A DNA stretch of 64,000 nucleotides from Alphaproteobacteria bacterium. GTDB taxonomy: Bacteria; Pseudomonadota; Alphaproteobacteria; Rhizobiales; OSC116. Under the pieces are notes generated by a model. The model searched no databases and was not told the DNA's origin. It was given only the letters and a program-made list of their open reading frames with translations. The first letter of the stretch is position 1; the number at the start of each line of letters is the position of its first letter. Made by a program: the position numbers and the translations under genes. Below are positions 33,611 through 43,925 of the stretch, piece by piece. The stretch is taken from assembly GCA_002400495.2 (NCBI GenBank), contig NVQL02000053.1:1-64000 (forward strand). Direction: 5' to 3'.

Positions 33611-35014
33611 ATGATTCGTCCCCTAAAAAAAATAGCAATTCTATTTTCTGCCCTTAACATAGTTTTTATGTGGACTTTGATGCCAACGTTGGCTTCAGCT
33701 GCAACCGAACAAATTCAAACCGTCGACTTAGCCGAAATGGCTGATGGCAAACGCCTTGAATTGGCAGCTTATCTGATCGAAAACAGCCAAGCCGACAAAG
33801 CCATTCAGGCCATCACCTATAAAAAATTTGCAACCAAACCCAATATCATCGCCGCTGAGAGCATGCTAGCTGATGCGTTATTTTTTATCGGCAAAAAGAA
33901 CCAAGCCATTGTCATTTTGCGCAAATTATTAGCGCTCGATCCAAATCTAACCTTAGTTCGCTATAAATTAGCCCAAATGCTACTTGCCACTGAAGATGAT
34001 TTGGCCGCAAAACATCATTTCCAAATCCTGCGTGCTGCAATTGACGATGACAAAGTCCAATTCCTCATCGACCAATCTTTAAGCCAAATCGATTTGCGCA
34101 AAAGATGGTTTTTCAACGTCGGCGGCAATATATTGCCAAAAAGCAATATCAATGGCGGCAGCTCCGAAGATACATATTATTGCGAAGACACCGCTTCAAC
34201 CCCAGAGGGCATTGAACAATGGACCAATCTACTCGCCTCTTTTGGCCTAGATTGCAAAACGGGCATCCCGATAGCCACAAACGATCAAGCCCAATCAGGC
34301 ATGGTCATCAGCGCCAATATGTCGGGCGGTTATCGTTTTAGATTGGCACAAAATGCCAGTTGGACAATTCGTGCCACGGGCGGATATATGCGATACCCTA
34401 ACCCCACAGACGATGTCATCACCCTAGCCATGAATATGGGGCCAACCATTCGCTTAAGCAATGCCAGCAAACTAAACATCGATGCAAAGGCTTCAATCAG
34501 CATATCCGCTAAAAAAATCAGCCAAAAACATTATGCCGTCAGCACTACATTTGACCAAGTTTTCACCCCCAAACTATTGGGCAGCTTAACCGCCGCTTGG
34601 GGCAAAACCGAAAACCTAACCAACAGCGACTATAGCAACACACTCGCTAGCTTAAATGGCTCACTACAAATCTCAATCGACAAAACCAGCTTTGTGCGCT
34701 TACTTGGCGGTGTGGCACGCGGCCAATATTCTGCGCCCAACCTATCTTATTGGGAAGTCAGTGCTGGGCTGGGCTATTATAAAGAATTTGAACATGGCAT
34801 CACCTTATATTCTCAAGCTGATATTGCCTATAAAACCAAACCACTTGAAGCCGTTACCAATTATAAATTCAGCACCAAATTATCCAAGCGCGACTTCAGC
34901 TTTTTTGGCTTCACCCCGCAGCTTATTTATACTTATGATCGCAACGATAGTGACATTAACCGCAATGATACAGATGCCCATACATGGAGCATTGGCTTAA
35001 CCAGGTCATTTTAA
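33611..35014 (+). CDS. SLAM-type outer-membrane lipoprotein translocon (DUF560, type XI secretion)
   Basis: SLAM proteins move lipoproteins across the outer membrane to the cell surface. The 467-residue protein has a signal peptide (about 1-31), a TPR-like N-terminal domain (about 50-170, with ALFFIGKKNQAIVILRKLLALDPNLTLVRYKLAQMLL), and a C-terminal beta-barrel (about 170-467) ending in DAHTWSIGLTRSF with terminal phenylalanine. This two-domain layout and the adjacent lipoprotein are the grounds for the call. A cysteine pair in the first barrel loop (YYCEDT, LDCKTG) is unusual. The start has no strong ribosome site. Confidence 0.85.
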   Translation: MIRPLKKIAILFSALNIVFMWTLMPTLASAATEQIQTVDLAEMADGKRLELAAYLIENSQADKAIQAITYKKFATKPNIIAAESMLADALFFIGKKNQAIVILRKLLALDPNLTLVRYKLAQMLLATEDDLAAKHHFQILRAAIDDDKVQFLIDQSLSQIDLRKRWFFNVGGNILPKSNINGGSSEDTYYCEDTASTPEGIEQWTNLLASFGLDCKTGIPIATNDQAQSGMVISANMSGGYRFRLAQNASWTIRATGGYMRYPNPTDDVITLAMNMGPTIRLSNASKLNIDAKASISISAKKISQKHYAVSTTFDQVFTPKLLGSLTAAWGKTENLTNSDYSNTLASLNGSLQISIDKTSFVRLLGGVARGQYSAPNLSYWEVSAGLGYYKEFEHGITLYSQADIAYKTKPLEAVTNYKFSTKLSKRDFSFFGFTPQLIYTYDRNDSDINRNDTDAHTWSIGLTRSF

Positions 35015-35962
35015 ATGCGCACAGGATGGCGAGCCGAAAAGCAGACACTCATCTCTAATCAACTTATCAACCAAATGTGCCAAATGGCCTTTGGCAGCGC
35101 CGACTATAGCAATATCACCTTGCTGAGTGGCGGGCGCTCACACCAAAATCATTTAATGACATTAAAAAGCGGTATACAGGTAGTTTTGCGCGTTGGTAAA
35201 AACCAAGCCAGCTTACAAAAACAATATGCCCTGTCACAAAAATTATGGAGCAAATTGCCTGTACCGCGTTTTATATCGCAAGTCATGAGTGCAAACGAAA
35301 ATAACCATTTCGCTTTTCTAGAGTTTAAACGTGGCGAAAGGCTGGCAAATTTACAACAATTACCAACAGCCGACCAAGCCCAATTGGCCTTTGAATTGGG
35401 TGAATATCTGGCCTTAATACATAGCCAGACTTTTAAAACCTCTGGTCAATTTGGTGCAAATTTAACAGTCGATCACGCCTATGATATGAGCCCTAAAGGT
35501 TTGATAGAGTTTGTTGCAGTTTCCCTCAACAAAGCCGTTGATAATGGTTATATATCCAAGGCACAAAGCCGCTCATATGGCCCCAAATTTGAGATAAAAA
35601 TTCAAATATTAAATGAGTGGCAACATGGCAATTGCCTAATCCATGCTGATTTGAATGAAGACAATATCCTACATTATGATGGCCACATCAGCGCCATATT
35701 GGATTGGGAATTTACCTTAGCTGGCCACCCAGCTATGGACTTTGGTAAATTCACCCGCCCACCTTATATAAACTGCCCTATATTTTTAGAAAATCTTTGT
35801 GATAGCTATTATCTAACCCACAAAAACCTGCCCTCCAATTGGGATGACATAGCCAGCGTAGTCGATTTAATCTCATGGGCAGAATTTTTGAGTCGTAAAA
35901 ACCTAAACCCCGATGTTAAAATCAGCGCAATTAAAAAATTTAAGGCAATTTTGGCAGGTTAA
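35015..35962 (+). CDS. Aminoglycoside phosphotransferase-fold kinase
   Basis: A 315-residue APH/choline-kinase family protein. Brenner motif LIHADLNEDNIL with the catalytic aspartate (HAD) and metal site ISAILDWEFTLAGHPAMDFGKF are complete; the N-lobe is LLSGGRSHQNHLMTLKSGIQVVLRV. Substrate unknown; an antibiotic is only one possibility. Begins directly after the SLAM stop, so it is co-transcribed with it, which is unusual company for such a kinase. Confidence 0.85.
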   Translation: MRTGWRAEKQTLISNQLINQMCQMAFGSADYSNITLLSGGRSHQNHLMTLKSGIQVVLRVGKNQASLQKQYALSQKLWSKLPVPRFISQVMSANENNHFAFLEFKRGERLANLQQLPTADQAQLAFELGEYLALIHSQTFKTSGQFGANLTVDHAYDMSPKGLIEFVAVSLNKAVDNGYISKAQSRSYGPKFEIKIQILNEWQHGNCLIHADLNEDNILHYDGHISAILDWEFTLAGHPAMDFGKFTRPPYINCPIFLENLCDSYYLTHKNLPSNWDDIASVVDLISWAEFLSRKNLNPDVKISAIKKFKAILAG

Positions 35963-35963
35963 A

Positions 35964-36566
35964 ATGAAACATCTAAAAATCCATACCACTATATTTTTAT
36001 CTATATGCCTCACACTCCCCGCCCATGTAGCCTTCGCTGCCCAAGATGAATATTTAACCGCCCAAGAGCTGCAAGACATCATGCGCGGCGACAATCTCTG
36101 GTGCTATAATTACACAGATTCATGTGGCTGGGTTGAAGACATAAATTTAAATGAAAACAAACTCACCCAATGGTTTAAGGAATATAACACGGGCGACAGG
36201 ATCATGCTTAAATTTGCCCCCATTCAGCTATCGGGTCAAATGATGTGCGATGTCAAAGCCATACCCAATGAAAATTTTAACATTCAATATTACGCCGACC
36301 CCACCAATAGCTGGCAAGCGGTCGAAGAAATTGCAGAAATTCTTGAATATTCAGAACAACACAAAACCCAAACTCTGACCGATTTTAACAAATTTGCCAG
36401 TTGCTATAGCTATATCGACCGCGGCTTCACCAATAAAGGCTACCGCCAATTAGAACAAGTCATATTTACCGGCGGCCCCAGCGGCGAACGCGAGGCCGAT
36501 ACCGACATGGTATCCATCATCCCCAAGTTACAAATGCATGGCGTAAAATTAACCGCAAAACCTTAA
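35964..36566 (+). CDS. Periplasmic hypothetical protein
   Basis: A 200-residue protein with signal peptide 1-25 (IFLSICLTLPAHVAFAA). The mature part has four to five cysteines (WCYNYTDSCGW, MMCDVKA, FASCYSYID), so it may be disulfide-bonded. The family is unknown to me. The ATG at 35964 (with AGG upstream) is preferred to one 51 bases earlier inside the kinase gene. Last gene of the SLAM operon; convergent with the UDP-glucose pyrophosphorylase gene, overlapping by 4 bases. Confidence 0.75.
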   Translation: MKHLKIHTTIFLSICLTLPAHVAFAAQDEYLTAQELQDIMRGDNLWCYNYTDSCGWVEDINLNENKLTQWFKEYNTGDRIMLKFAPIQLSGQMMCDVKAIPNENFNIQYYADPTNSWQAVEEIAEILEYSEQHKTQTLTDFNKFASCYSYIDRGFTNKGYRQLEQVIFTGGPSGEREADTDMVSIIPKLQMHGVKLTAKP

Positions 36567-37657
36567 AGCGACTCAAGTTCAGCGATAATATTCTTGTAAG
36601 AACCGCTATTTTCGACAATTTGTTGTTTGGTTTTCGCAGGAATAAAATGGCTTTGTGGCACTTGTAATATTGTGCAATCACAATACCAAGAATATTGGGC
36701 AATAAGCCGCTCAAATTGAATAATAAGATCGCCAGTTACGGTTTTTTCAACGGCATACCAATGTAGAGGAAGCGGCCGATGTAACCGCCTTAAATCCACC
36801 CAAATATTATTGGTATTGATATGTTTAAGATTTTCAAATTGCATATTGTAAGGCAAGGTAAACCATTCAGCAATACGCGGCCTCCCCTCAACCAAAACCG
36901 GCACACCACCAATTTCCTCGGGCTGTTTTTCTACCACTTCGCAAAGCATATCAGATTTCAATGATTTGAAATAACCAAGGCTTTTCGGATGAATCTCCGC
37001 GCCCAAATTATCAACGTTAGAAATCAGAATATTCTCAATACCTTGGCTTTTGAGCCAGTCTAACGTCCCACTGGTTCGAATGGCAGTAAAAAAATCGCCA
37101 TGGCCAGAGCTAGCTTGCGCAAAATAACCATCAGCTCCGTGATAATATGATCCGCTACGGCTTAACCGAGGCGCATTAGATTGGCTAAAAAATCTAAATT
37201 GCTCCTGCCCATAGCCAAAATAATCGTTCTGCTCTAAATGCTGCTTAGTTGCCTGATCCGTTTGCACCGAATTCATAAATATAATCGGAACAGGAGCTTT
37301 ATATTTCCGACTAAGCAATTTTACTTTTTCAACCATCACCCGAATGAAAGAATAATCTGGCAGAACTTCTACAATGCCCTTAACTTCGCCACCAAAGCGC
37401 GTTGCCATCCCGCCATTGATAATAGCCAAAGCCACTTTTGCGCCTTTAATGGTCTCAATACCGAGTGTTTCGGCGGCAGGTTTTATATCACCAAAATTCG
37501 GAATGCCTTCCATAGGCGATGCCGACACAAGATTATTGGTTGGGTATTGCCCCGCGCGATACATCAAAACACGTGCGTAGAAATTCTCTACATCCAAGCC
37601 ATTATTTTGCAATTCTCGTTCTAGCTTTTCAGGTAGAAATATATCTGACATACTCAT
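36563..37657 (-). CDS. UDP-glucose pyrophosphorylase, eukaryote-type UDPGP family
   Basis: Makes UDP-glucose (or another UDP-sugar) from UTP and sugar-1-phosphate. The 364-residue protein has the nucleotidyltransferase loop AIINGGMATRFGGEVKG (79-94), GHGDFFTAIRTSGTLDWLKSQGIENILISNVDNLGAEIHP (UDPGP-type core with the metal aspartate of SNVDN), and VVEKQPEEIGG. This is the eukaryotic UGP2/USP branch, not the bacterial GalU type. It is shorter than eukaryotic members (about 470-500) and reads EVKG where P-K-G is common. GGGGGTG precedes the ATG. Stands alone. Confidence 0.82.
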   Translation of the reverse strand: MSMSDIFLPEKLERELQNNGLDVENFYARVLMYRAGQYPTNNLVSASPMEGIPNFGDIKPAAETLGIETIKGAKVALAIINGGMATRFGGEVKGIVEVLPDYSFIRVMVEKVKLLSRKYKAPVPIIFMNSVQTDQATKQHLEQNDYFGYGQEQFRFFSQSNAPRLSRSGSYYHGADGYFAQASSGHGDFFTAIRTSGTLDWLKSQGIENILISNVDNLGAEIHPKSLGYFKSLKSDMLCEVVEKQPEEIGGVPVLVEGRPRIAEWFTLPYNMQFENLKHINTNNIWVDLRRLHRPLPLHWYAVEKTVTGDLIIQFERLIAQYSWYCDCTILQVPQSHFIPAKTKQQIVENSGSYKNIIAELESL

Positions 37658-37703
37658 TCAGCACCCCCAAATAATTACATTCACCTAAAATGATCAACCA
37701 AAC

Positions 37704-39107
37704 CTATGAGTGGATTTGGCGTTTATCAACCGCCATCGCCGCTTCCTTAACAGCTTCTGACATAGTCGGATGTGCATGACATGAACGGGCTAAATCTTCT
37801 GATGAGCCGCCAAATTCCATCAGCAACACAACTTCATGAATCATCTCGCCAGCACTCGCACCGACAATATGACAACCCAATACTTTATCTGTGGCCTTAT
37901 CAGCAATAAATTTCACAAAACCATCAGTTTTAAGCATGGCTTTAGCGCGCCCGTTGGCACTGAACGGGAATTTCCCGACATTATAAGCCACACCTTCGGC
38001 TTTTAGCTGCTCTTCGGTTTTACCAACAGTGGCAATTTCAGGCATGGTGTAAACCACACCAGGGATGACATCATAATTCACATGGCCAGCCTGGCCGACC
38101 AAAATTTCAGCCAGCGCCACACCTTCTTCTTCGGCTTTATGCGCCAACATCGGGCCAACCACCACATCGCCAATCGCGTAAATACCTTCAACATTGGTTT
38201 TAAAATGCCCATCAATCGCCACACGGCCGCGTTCATCCAATTTAACCCCAACCGCATCTAAACCAAGGCCAGCAGTAAACGGACGGCGGCCAATCGCCAC
38301 CAATACAATGTCAGCATCCAGCACTTCGGCTTTGCCACTTTTAGCCGCCTCGACCGAAACTTTAACCCCTTTTGCCGATGTTTCAGTGCCGACAACCTTC
38401 GTACCAAGTTTAAACTTAAAGCCTTGTTTTTTCAGCATGCGGGTAAAGTTTTTAACCACTTCGCCATCCATACCCGGCAGAATATTATCCAAAAATTCAA
38501 CCACTGTCACTTCAGCGCCCAAACGACTCCACACACTACCAAGCTCAAGGCCAATGACACCGCCACCAACCACAATCAATTTTTTCGGCACGCCTTTTAG
38601 CTCTAGACCGCCGGTAGATGAAACAATCTTATCTTCATCAATCTCAACACCAGGCAGGGGCATCACTTCAGAGCCTGTGGCAATGATAATGTTTTTGGCA
38701 CTAAGCTCAATCACTTTGCCATCATCATCAGTAACCGCAACTTTACCTACTGCTAAAATTTTCCCCATTCCTTGAAATGCGGTGATTTTATTTTTTTTGA
38801 ACAGGTAATCAATGCCAGCAGTATTGCCATCAATAACCTTTTGTTTATGTGCCATCATATTACCAAGGTTAAGCTTAGGCGCACTGACATCAATGCCCAA
38901 AGTAGCAAAATTATGTTCGGCTTCTTCAAACATTTCGCTGGCATGCAGCAAAGCTTTTGAAGGAATGCAACCAACATTAAGGCACGTGCCGCCATGCGCA
39001 TGGCGTTTTTCAATCACGGCCACTTTCAGGCCGAGTTGCGCCGCACGTATAGCACCAACATAACCGCCAGGGCCAGTGCCAATCACCACAATATCAAAAT
39101 CAGTCAT
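37704..39107 (-). CDS. lpd: Dihydrolipoamide dehydrogenase (E3)
   Basis: Re-oxidises dihydrolipoyl groups of the 2-oxoglutarate dehydrogenase complex with NAD+. The 467-residue flavoprotein has GTGPGGYVGAIRAAQLG (FAD), redox cysteines C42/C47 (GGTCLNVGCIPSKALLH), the NAD-binding GGGVIGLELGSV, and the C-terminal CHAHPTMSEAVKEA with catalytic His. Last gene of the sucA-sucB-VOC-lpd cluster. Confidence 0.97.
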   Translation of the reverse strand: MTDFDIVVIGTGPGGYVGAIRAAQLGLKVAVIEKRHAHGGTCLNVGCIPSKALLHASEMFEEAEHNFATLGIDVSAPKLNLGNMMAHKQKVIDGNTAGIDYLFKKNKITAFQGMGKILAVGKVAVTDDDGKVIELSAKNIIIATGSEVMPLPGVEIDEDKIVSSTGGLELKGVPKKLIVVGGGVIGLELGSVWSRLGAEVTVVEFLDNILPGMDGEVVKNFTRMLKKQGFKFKLGTKVVGTETSAKGVKVSVEAAKSGKAEVLDADIVLVAIGRRPFTAGLGLDAVGVKLDERGRVAIDGHFKTNVEGIYAIGDVVVGPMLAHKAEEEGVALAEILVGQAGHVNYDVIPGVVYTMPEIATVGKTEEQLKAEGVAYNVGKFPFSANGRAKAMLKTDGFVKFIADKATDKVLGCHIVGASAGEMIHEVVLLMEFGGSSEDLARSCHAHPTMSEAVKEAAMAVDKRQIHS

Positions 39108-39150
39108 TTTAAATCCTTAGTTATTTATCATCGCCCAATTGATTATCAAA

Positions 39151-39594
39151 TTAAATCAGGCTAACTTTACGCTTACCCTTTGTCGGTGATACCAAAGCCC
39201 AAATATGCCCAAATGGGTCTTTAATTTCGCCATAATATTCACCCCAAAACATGTCGACAAACGGGTAAATAATTTCACACCCTGCATCAAGCGCATTCTC
39301 CAAAAACCCATCTACATCAATATGGCTATCAAAAGCCCAATACATAATCATCGAGCGGTTTTGGCTTTTATTGGGTATATTTCTTTCTTGATTCACTTCA
39401 ACAATATGGTCAGACATCATGAATTCCAGCTCACCAATTTTAAAATGCGCGTGAATGATACGCGTTTCATCCTCCGCAACTTGATGACTCACCAACCGCG
39501 CGCCAAATGCCTGTTGGTAAAAGGTCAAAGCTTCCGCGCCATTTTCAACAGTTAAATAGGGTATTAATGCCTTTGGCCTCTTTGGTCGTGCCAT
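39151..39594 (-). CDS. VOC/PhnB-like protein inserted between sucB and lpd
   Basis: A 147-residue PhnB-type VOC protein (IPYLTVENGAEALTFYQQAFGARLVSHQV, then the HFKIGELEFMMSDH strand and DPFGHIWALVSPT). Substrate unknown. It is on the operon strand, 21 bp from sucB and 43 bp from lpd, so it is probably co-transcribed with the TCA-cycle genes. Many relatives lack a gene at this place or carry a different one. Confidence 0.85.
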   Translation of the reverse strand: MARPKRPKALIPYLTVENGAEALTFYQQAFGARLVSHQVAEDETRIIHAHFKIGELEFMMSDHIVEVNQERNIPNKSQNRSMIMYWAFDSHIDVDGFLENALDAGCEIIYPFVDMFWGEYYGEIKDPFGHIWALVSPTKGKRKVSLI

Positions 39595-39615
39595 GCGCGC
39601 TCCTCACATTCGTCT

Positions 39616-40821
39616 TTATAGATCAAGCACAAGTCTTTGCGGGTCTTCTAAAGCTTCTTTCACCCGTACCAAGAAGGTCACAGCTTCTTTGCCGTCAACA
39701 ATTCTATGGTCATAAGACAGAGCCAAATACATCATCGGTCTAATTTCAACCTTACCATCAACCGCCATTGGCCGAGGTTGAATTTTATGCATACCTAATA
39801 TGCCAGATTGTGGTGCATTTAAAATCGGCGTGCTCATCAACGAACCGTAAACACCACCATTGGTGATGGTAAACGTACCACCTTGCATATCATCCATGCC
39901 CAATTTACCGCTACGCGCTTTAACTGCATAATCAACAATCGCACCTTCAACACCCGCAAAGCTCATCTGATCACAATCACGCAATACAGGCACAAATAAG
40001 CCTTTATCAGTGCCAATCGCCACCGCCACATTATAGTAGTTTTTATAAATAATGTCGCCGCCATCAATTTCAGCATTAACCGCAGGAATGTCTTTAAGTG
40101 CAGCCACACAAGCTTTCACAAAAAAGCTCATAAAGCCCAATTTTGTGCCATGCTTTTTAAGGAACAAATCTTTATATTGGTTACGCATATCCATAACCGC
40201 TGTCATATCAACTTCGTTAAACGTAGTTAGCATGGCTGCAGTATTTTGCACGTCTTTTAAACGACTAGCAATTGTTTTGCGCAAACGCGTCATCTTAACC
40301 CGCTCTTCGCGCGCACCTTGATCTTGCGCCGCAGGAGCCGCCGTTGCTACAGGTGCAGGGTTTGCAATTGCATTTTGCATATCCGCTTTGGTCACATTGC
40401 CTTTAGGCCCGCTCGGTGCAACACTTGATGCCGCAACGCCAGATTCAGCCGCCAATTTGGCCACCGCAGGGCTAGCAGTAGAGGCTGCAGGGCTAGAAAC
40501 AGCCGCCGCCACAGGCGCAGGAGCTACTGCTGGCGCAGGCTCTGGTGCCGCTTCAACCACAGGTGCAGCCACCGCAGCGCCGTCACCTTCTTCAATTCTT
40601 GCAAGCAATGCATCTGGGCCAACCACATCGCCATCATTCGACAATATTTCAGTCAACACCCCACTGACAGGAGCCAACACTTCAAGCGTCACTTTATCAG
40701 TTTCCAGCTCAATGAGAACTTCATCAGCCACAACCGCATCGCCAACTTTTTTGTTCCAAGTCACTAATTCGGCTTCAGAAACAGATTCGCCCATAGCAGG
40801 TACACGAATTTCAATTGTCAT
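39616..40821 (-). CDS. sucB: 2-oxoglutarate dehydrogenase E2, dihydrolipoamide succinyltransferase
   Basis: Core of the 2-oxoglutarate dehydrogenase complex. In the 401-residue protein the lipoyl domain (1-78) has the lipoylated K43 ([11 protein letters not shown]). Ala/Pro-rich linkers flank the E1/E3-binding domain (about 105-150, [13 protein letters not shown] and [11 protein letters not shown]). The catalytic domain ends with [14 protein letters not shown] carrying the active-site histidine. Confidence 0.97.
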   Translation of the reverse strand: MTIEIRVPAMGESVSEAELVTWNKKVGDAVVADEVLIELETDKVTLEVLAPVSGVLTEILSNDGDVVGPDALLARIEEGDGAAVAAPVVEAAPEPAPAVAPAPVAAAVSSPAASTASPAVAKLAAESGVAASSVAPSGPKGNVTKADMQNAIANPAPVATAAPAAQDQGAREERVKMTRLRKTIASRLKDVQNTAAMLTTFNEVDMTAVMDMRNQYKDLFLKKHGTKLGFMSFFVKACVAALKDIPAVNAEIDGGDIIYKNYYNVAVAIGTDKGLFVPVLRDCDQMSFAGVEGAIVDYAVKARSGKLGMDDMQGGTFTITNGGVYGSLMSTPILNAPQSGILGMHKIQPRPMAVDGKVEIRPMMYLALSYDHRIVDGKEAVTFLVRVKEALEDPQRLVLDL

Positions 40822-40856
40822 TTTATTGTCTTTCTTTGCTTGCCTTGCGGCATATA

Positions 40857-43800
40857 TTATTCAAATGCTTCGTCCAGGAATGTCTTAAGCTCTAACTTAT
40901 GTTTGCCCCCATTGCCTGTCGCGGGCGATGCCGCAGCTTTGCGGCCCACATAGGTCGCGCGGCTATTCTTCATGCCCGCTTTAATCAACACTTCTTCCAG
41001 CGGTTCATTCACAAATGTCCAATATCCCATATTCCGTGGCTCTTCTTGACACCAGATAAATTCTGCATTTTCAAACCGCGATAATTCCGTCGCCAATGCC
41101 GATTTAGGGAACGGATATAATTGCTCAAGGCGCAATAAATAAACATCATCAATGCCGCGCGCAATACGCTCTTCATATAGATCGTAATAAACTTTACCTG
41201 TGCACATAATCACTTTGCGGATTTTATCATCAGCTTGTAGCTTAATTTCGCTATCTGACAAATATTGCGCATCATCCCACAACACCCGATGAAACTCGCT
41301 ATCAATACCAAATTCTTCAATGGTCGAAACACAGCGTTTATGGCGTAGTAAGCTTTTTGGTGTCATCACAATCAATGGCTTGCGATAATCACGTTTTAAC
41401 TGGCGGCGCAAAACATGAAAATAATTAGCCGGTGTGGTGATGTTGACCACAATCATATTGTCCTCAGCACAAAGCTGCAAAAACCGTTCAGGCCGCGCAC
41501 TAGAATGTTCTGGCCCTTGGCCTTCATAACCATGTGGCAACAAACAAACAAGCCCCGACATCCGCAGCCATTTTTGCTCACCAGATGAGATAAATTGATC
41601 GAACAACACCTGCGCACCATTGGCAAAATCACCAAATTGCGCTTCCCAAATGGTCAAACAATCAGGCTCAGCCAATGAATAGCCATACTCGAACCCCAAC
41701 ACCGCTTCTTCGGATAGCATCGAGTTAATCACTTCGTAACGCCCTTGGCCTTCGGTCAAATGGTTAAGCGGTTTATAAGTGCTTTCATTCACTTGATCAT
41801 TGAGCACACTATGACGATGCACAAATGTACCACGTTCACAATCTTGACCAGATAGGCGCACTGGAAAGCCTTCTTCAAGCAAAGTGGCAAATGCCAAAGC
41901 TTCGCCTGTGCCCCAATCAATACCATCGCCATTGGCAATGCTTTCACCACGGCGTTTATATATACGTTTAAGCGTTCTATGTACGTTAAAACCTTCAGGC
42001 AAATAAGTCAGCCGCTCACCAAGATTTTTTATTTTATCAACGTCAAAGCCTGTTTTACCCCGCCGCGCTGTGCCATCATCTTTAGTGGCATTTTTTTCAG
42101 CCCATTTGCCATCCAGCCAATCGGCTTTACCGGGCACAAAATCATCAGATTCATCAAATTCAATGTCCAAGAATTTACGGAAATTCTCTTTCATATCCGT
42201 AACATCTTCAGAGCTTAACAAGCCCTCGCCGACCAATTTTTCGGCATATAAATCCAATGTGGTTTTATGCGTCTTAATGGTTTTATACATAATCGGCTGG
42301 GTCATGCTCGGGTCATCGCCCTCATTATGGCCAAACCGCCGATAACAGAACATATCAATCACCACTGGCTTGCCAAATTTTTGGCGATATTCAGTGGCGA
42401 TACGCGATACATAAACCACGCTTTCAGGGTCATCACCATTAACATGAAAAATCGGCGCTTCAATCATTTTCGCCACATCAGATGGATAAGGCGACGAGCG
42501 CGAATAATGCGGCGCTGTGGTAAAACCAATTTGGTTATTGACGATAAAGTGAATGCTACCGCCCGTTCTATGGCCTTTAAGCCCAGACAAACCAAAACAT
42601 TCAGCCACCACACCTTGGCCAGCAAACGCAGCATCACCATGCAATAGCAACGGAATAACCTGTTGGCGGTTGGTATCAGTTGTATGTTTAGGGAATTTGC
42701 TATGCTGATCTTGCTTCGCCCGCACTTTGCCCAATACAACAGGGTTTACAATTTCCAAATGCGATGGATTGGCAGTTAAAGATAAATGCACTCTATTGCC
42801 ATCAAAATCACGGTCAGATGATGCGCCTAAATGATATTTTACATCGCCCGAGCCATCAATTTCGTCAGGCGTAGAAGCCCCGCCCCTAAATTCATGAAAC
42901 AATGCCCGATATGGCTTGCCCATCACCGAGGTAATCACATTCAAACGGCCACGATGCGGCATACCAAGCACAATGTCTTTAACGCCCATTTGGCCGCCAA
43001 CTTTAATGATTTGCTCCAAAGCAGGGATCAGCGCTTCGCCGCCGTCAAGCCCAAAGCGTTTGGTGCCCGTGTATTTTTTGTCGATAAAATTCTCAAGGCC
43101 TTGAGTTTCGATCAATTTATTCAAAATCGCATTTTTACCATTGGCGGTAAATTCAATTTCTTTATCTTTGCCTTCTATACGCATTTGCAACCAAGCTTTT
43201 TGCTCAGGGTCAGTAATGTGCATAAATTCAATGCCGATTTTTGAACAATAGGTACGTTTCAGAATTTCCAACATTTCAGTCAGGGTTGCATATTCCAAAC
43301 CCAAAACATTGTCGATAAAAATCGGGCGATTATAATCAGCCGCGGTAAAACCAAAAGCTTCAGCCGTGAGCATTTTTTCGCGGCCTTGGCTTTCCATTTT
43401 CAGCGGGTCAAGATCTGCCGACAAATGCCCAATAGCCCGAAACGCTCTAATCATCATAATGGCGCGAATGCTATCAAGCGTTGCGGCTTTAATTTCATCT
43501 ACCGACGCACCACTTGCAGCAGCAAGTGCAGGCGCGGCTGTTGCCGGCGCCGCTGCACCATTAGAAACACCTGTCGATTTGGCTAATTTTTGCGCCGCAG
43601 CTTTGGCATTGGCAGCAATTTTACTGGCAATGTTGCTTTCAAACGCACTCCAATCACCGCTTAAGGCTGCCGTGTCTTCGGCAATGTCAGCAGGTGGCCA
43701 ATTAGGCCGTTCCCAAGAAGCACCCATCGCATTGCTGGCGACACTATTTTCGTCATCACCAAGTTCAGCAAAAAAACCTTGCCAACCTGCGTCTACTGAA

Positions 43801-43907
43801 TTTGGATTTTGTTTATAATCTGCATACAAATTTTCGATGAAACTAGCGTTACCACCATAAAGAAACGAAGTGCGATCAAACGCTTCGTTCTGCTCTTGCT
43901 TTGCCAT
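40857..43907 (-). CDS. sucA: 2-oxoglutarate dehydrogenase E1
   Basis: Thiamine-diphosphate-dependent decarboxylase of the 2-oxoglutarate dehydrogenase complex (1016 residues). N-terminal [23 protein letters not shown] is the E2-binding region; then [25 protein letters not shown] and NNQIGFTT (ThDP/Mg2+ site), and [33 protein letters not shown]-like segment ([11 protein letters not shown]) is present. The ATG at 43907 matches the family start [10 protein letters not shown]; one 18 bases earlier is possible. Confidence 0.96.
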   Translation of the reverse strand: MAKQEQNEAFDRTSFLYGGNASFIENLYADYKQNPNSVDAGWQGFFAELGDDENSVASNAMGASWERPNWPPADIAEDTAALSGDWSAFESNIASKIAANAKAAAQKLAKSTGVSNGAAAPATAAPALAAASGASVDEIKAATLDSIRAIMMIRAFRAIGHLSADLDPLKMESQGREKMLTAEAFGFTAADYNRPIFIDNVLGLEYATLTEMLEILKRTYCSKIGIEFMHITDPEQKAWLQMRIEGKDKEIEFTANGKNAILNKLIETQGLENFIDKKYTGTKRFGLDGGEALIPALEQIIKVGGQMGVKDIVLGMPHRGRLNVITSVMGKPYRALFHEFRGGASTPDEIDGSGDVKYHLGASSDRDFDGNRVHLSLTANPSHLEIVNPVVLGKVRAKQDQHSKFPKHTTDTNRQQVIPLLLHGDAAFAGQGVVAECFGLSGLKGHRTGGSIHFIVNNQIGFTTAPHYSRSSPYPSDVAKMIEAPIFHVNGDDPESVVYVSRIATEYRQKFGKPVVIDMFCYRRFGHNEGDDPSMTQPIMYKTIKTHKTTLDLYAEKLVGEGLLSSEDVTDMKENFRKFLDIEFDESDDFVPGKADWLDGKWAEKNATKDDGTARRGKTGFDVDKIKNLGERLTYLPEGFNVHRTLKRIYKRRGESIANGDGIDWGTGEALAFATLLEEGFPVRLSGQDCERGTFVHRHSVLNDQVNESTYKPLNHLTEGQGRYEVINSMLSEEAVLGFEYGYSLAEPDCLTIWEAQFGDFANGAQVLFDQFISSGEQKWLRMSGLVCLLPHGYEGQGPEHSSARPERFLQLCAEDNMIVVNITTPANYFHVLRRQLKRDYRKPLIVMTPKSLLRHKRCVSTIEEFGIDSEFHRVLWDDAQYLSDSEIKLQADDKIRKVIMCTGKVYYDLYEERIARGIDDVYLLRLEQLYPFPKSALATELSRFENAEFIWCQEEPRNMGYWTFVNEPLEEVLIKAGMKNSRATYVGRKAAASPATGNGGKHKLELKTFLDEAFE

Positions 43908-43925
43908 ATTACCCGACCAAGCCAT

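Noticed and set aside
38194-38775. 193-codon frame antisense to lpd, and similar long antisense frames in sucA, sucB, the chemoreceptor and ybbP genes
   Set aside because: All lie opposite clearly identified enzymes and lack start signals.
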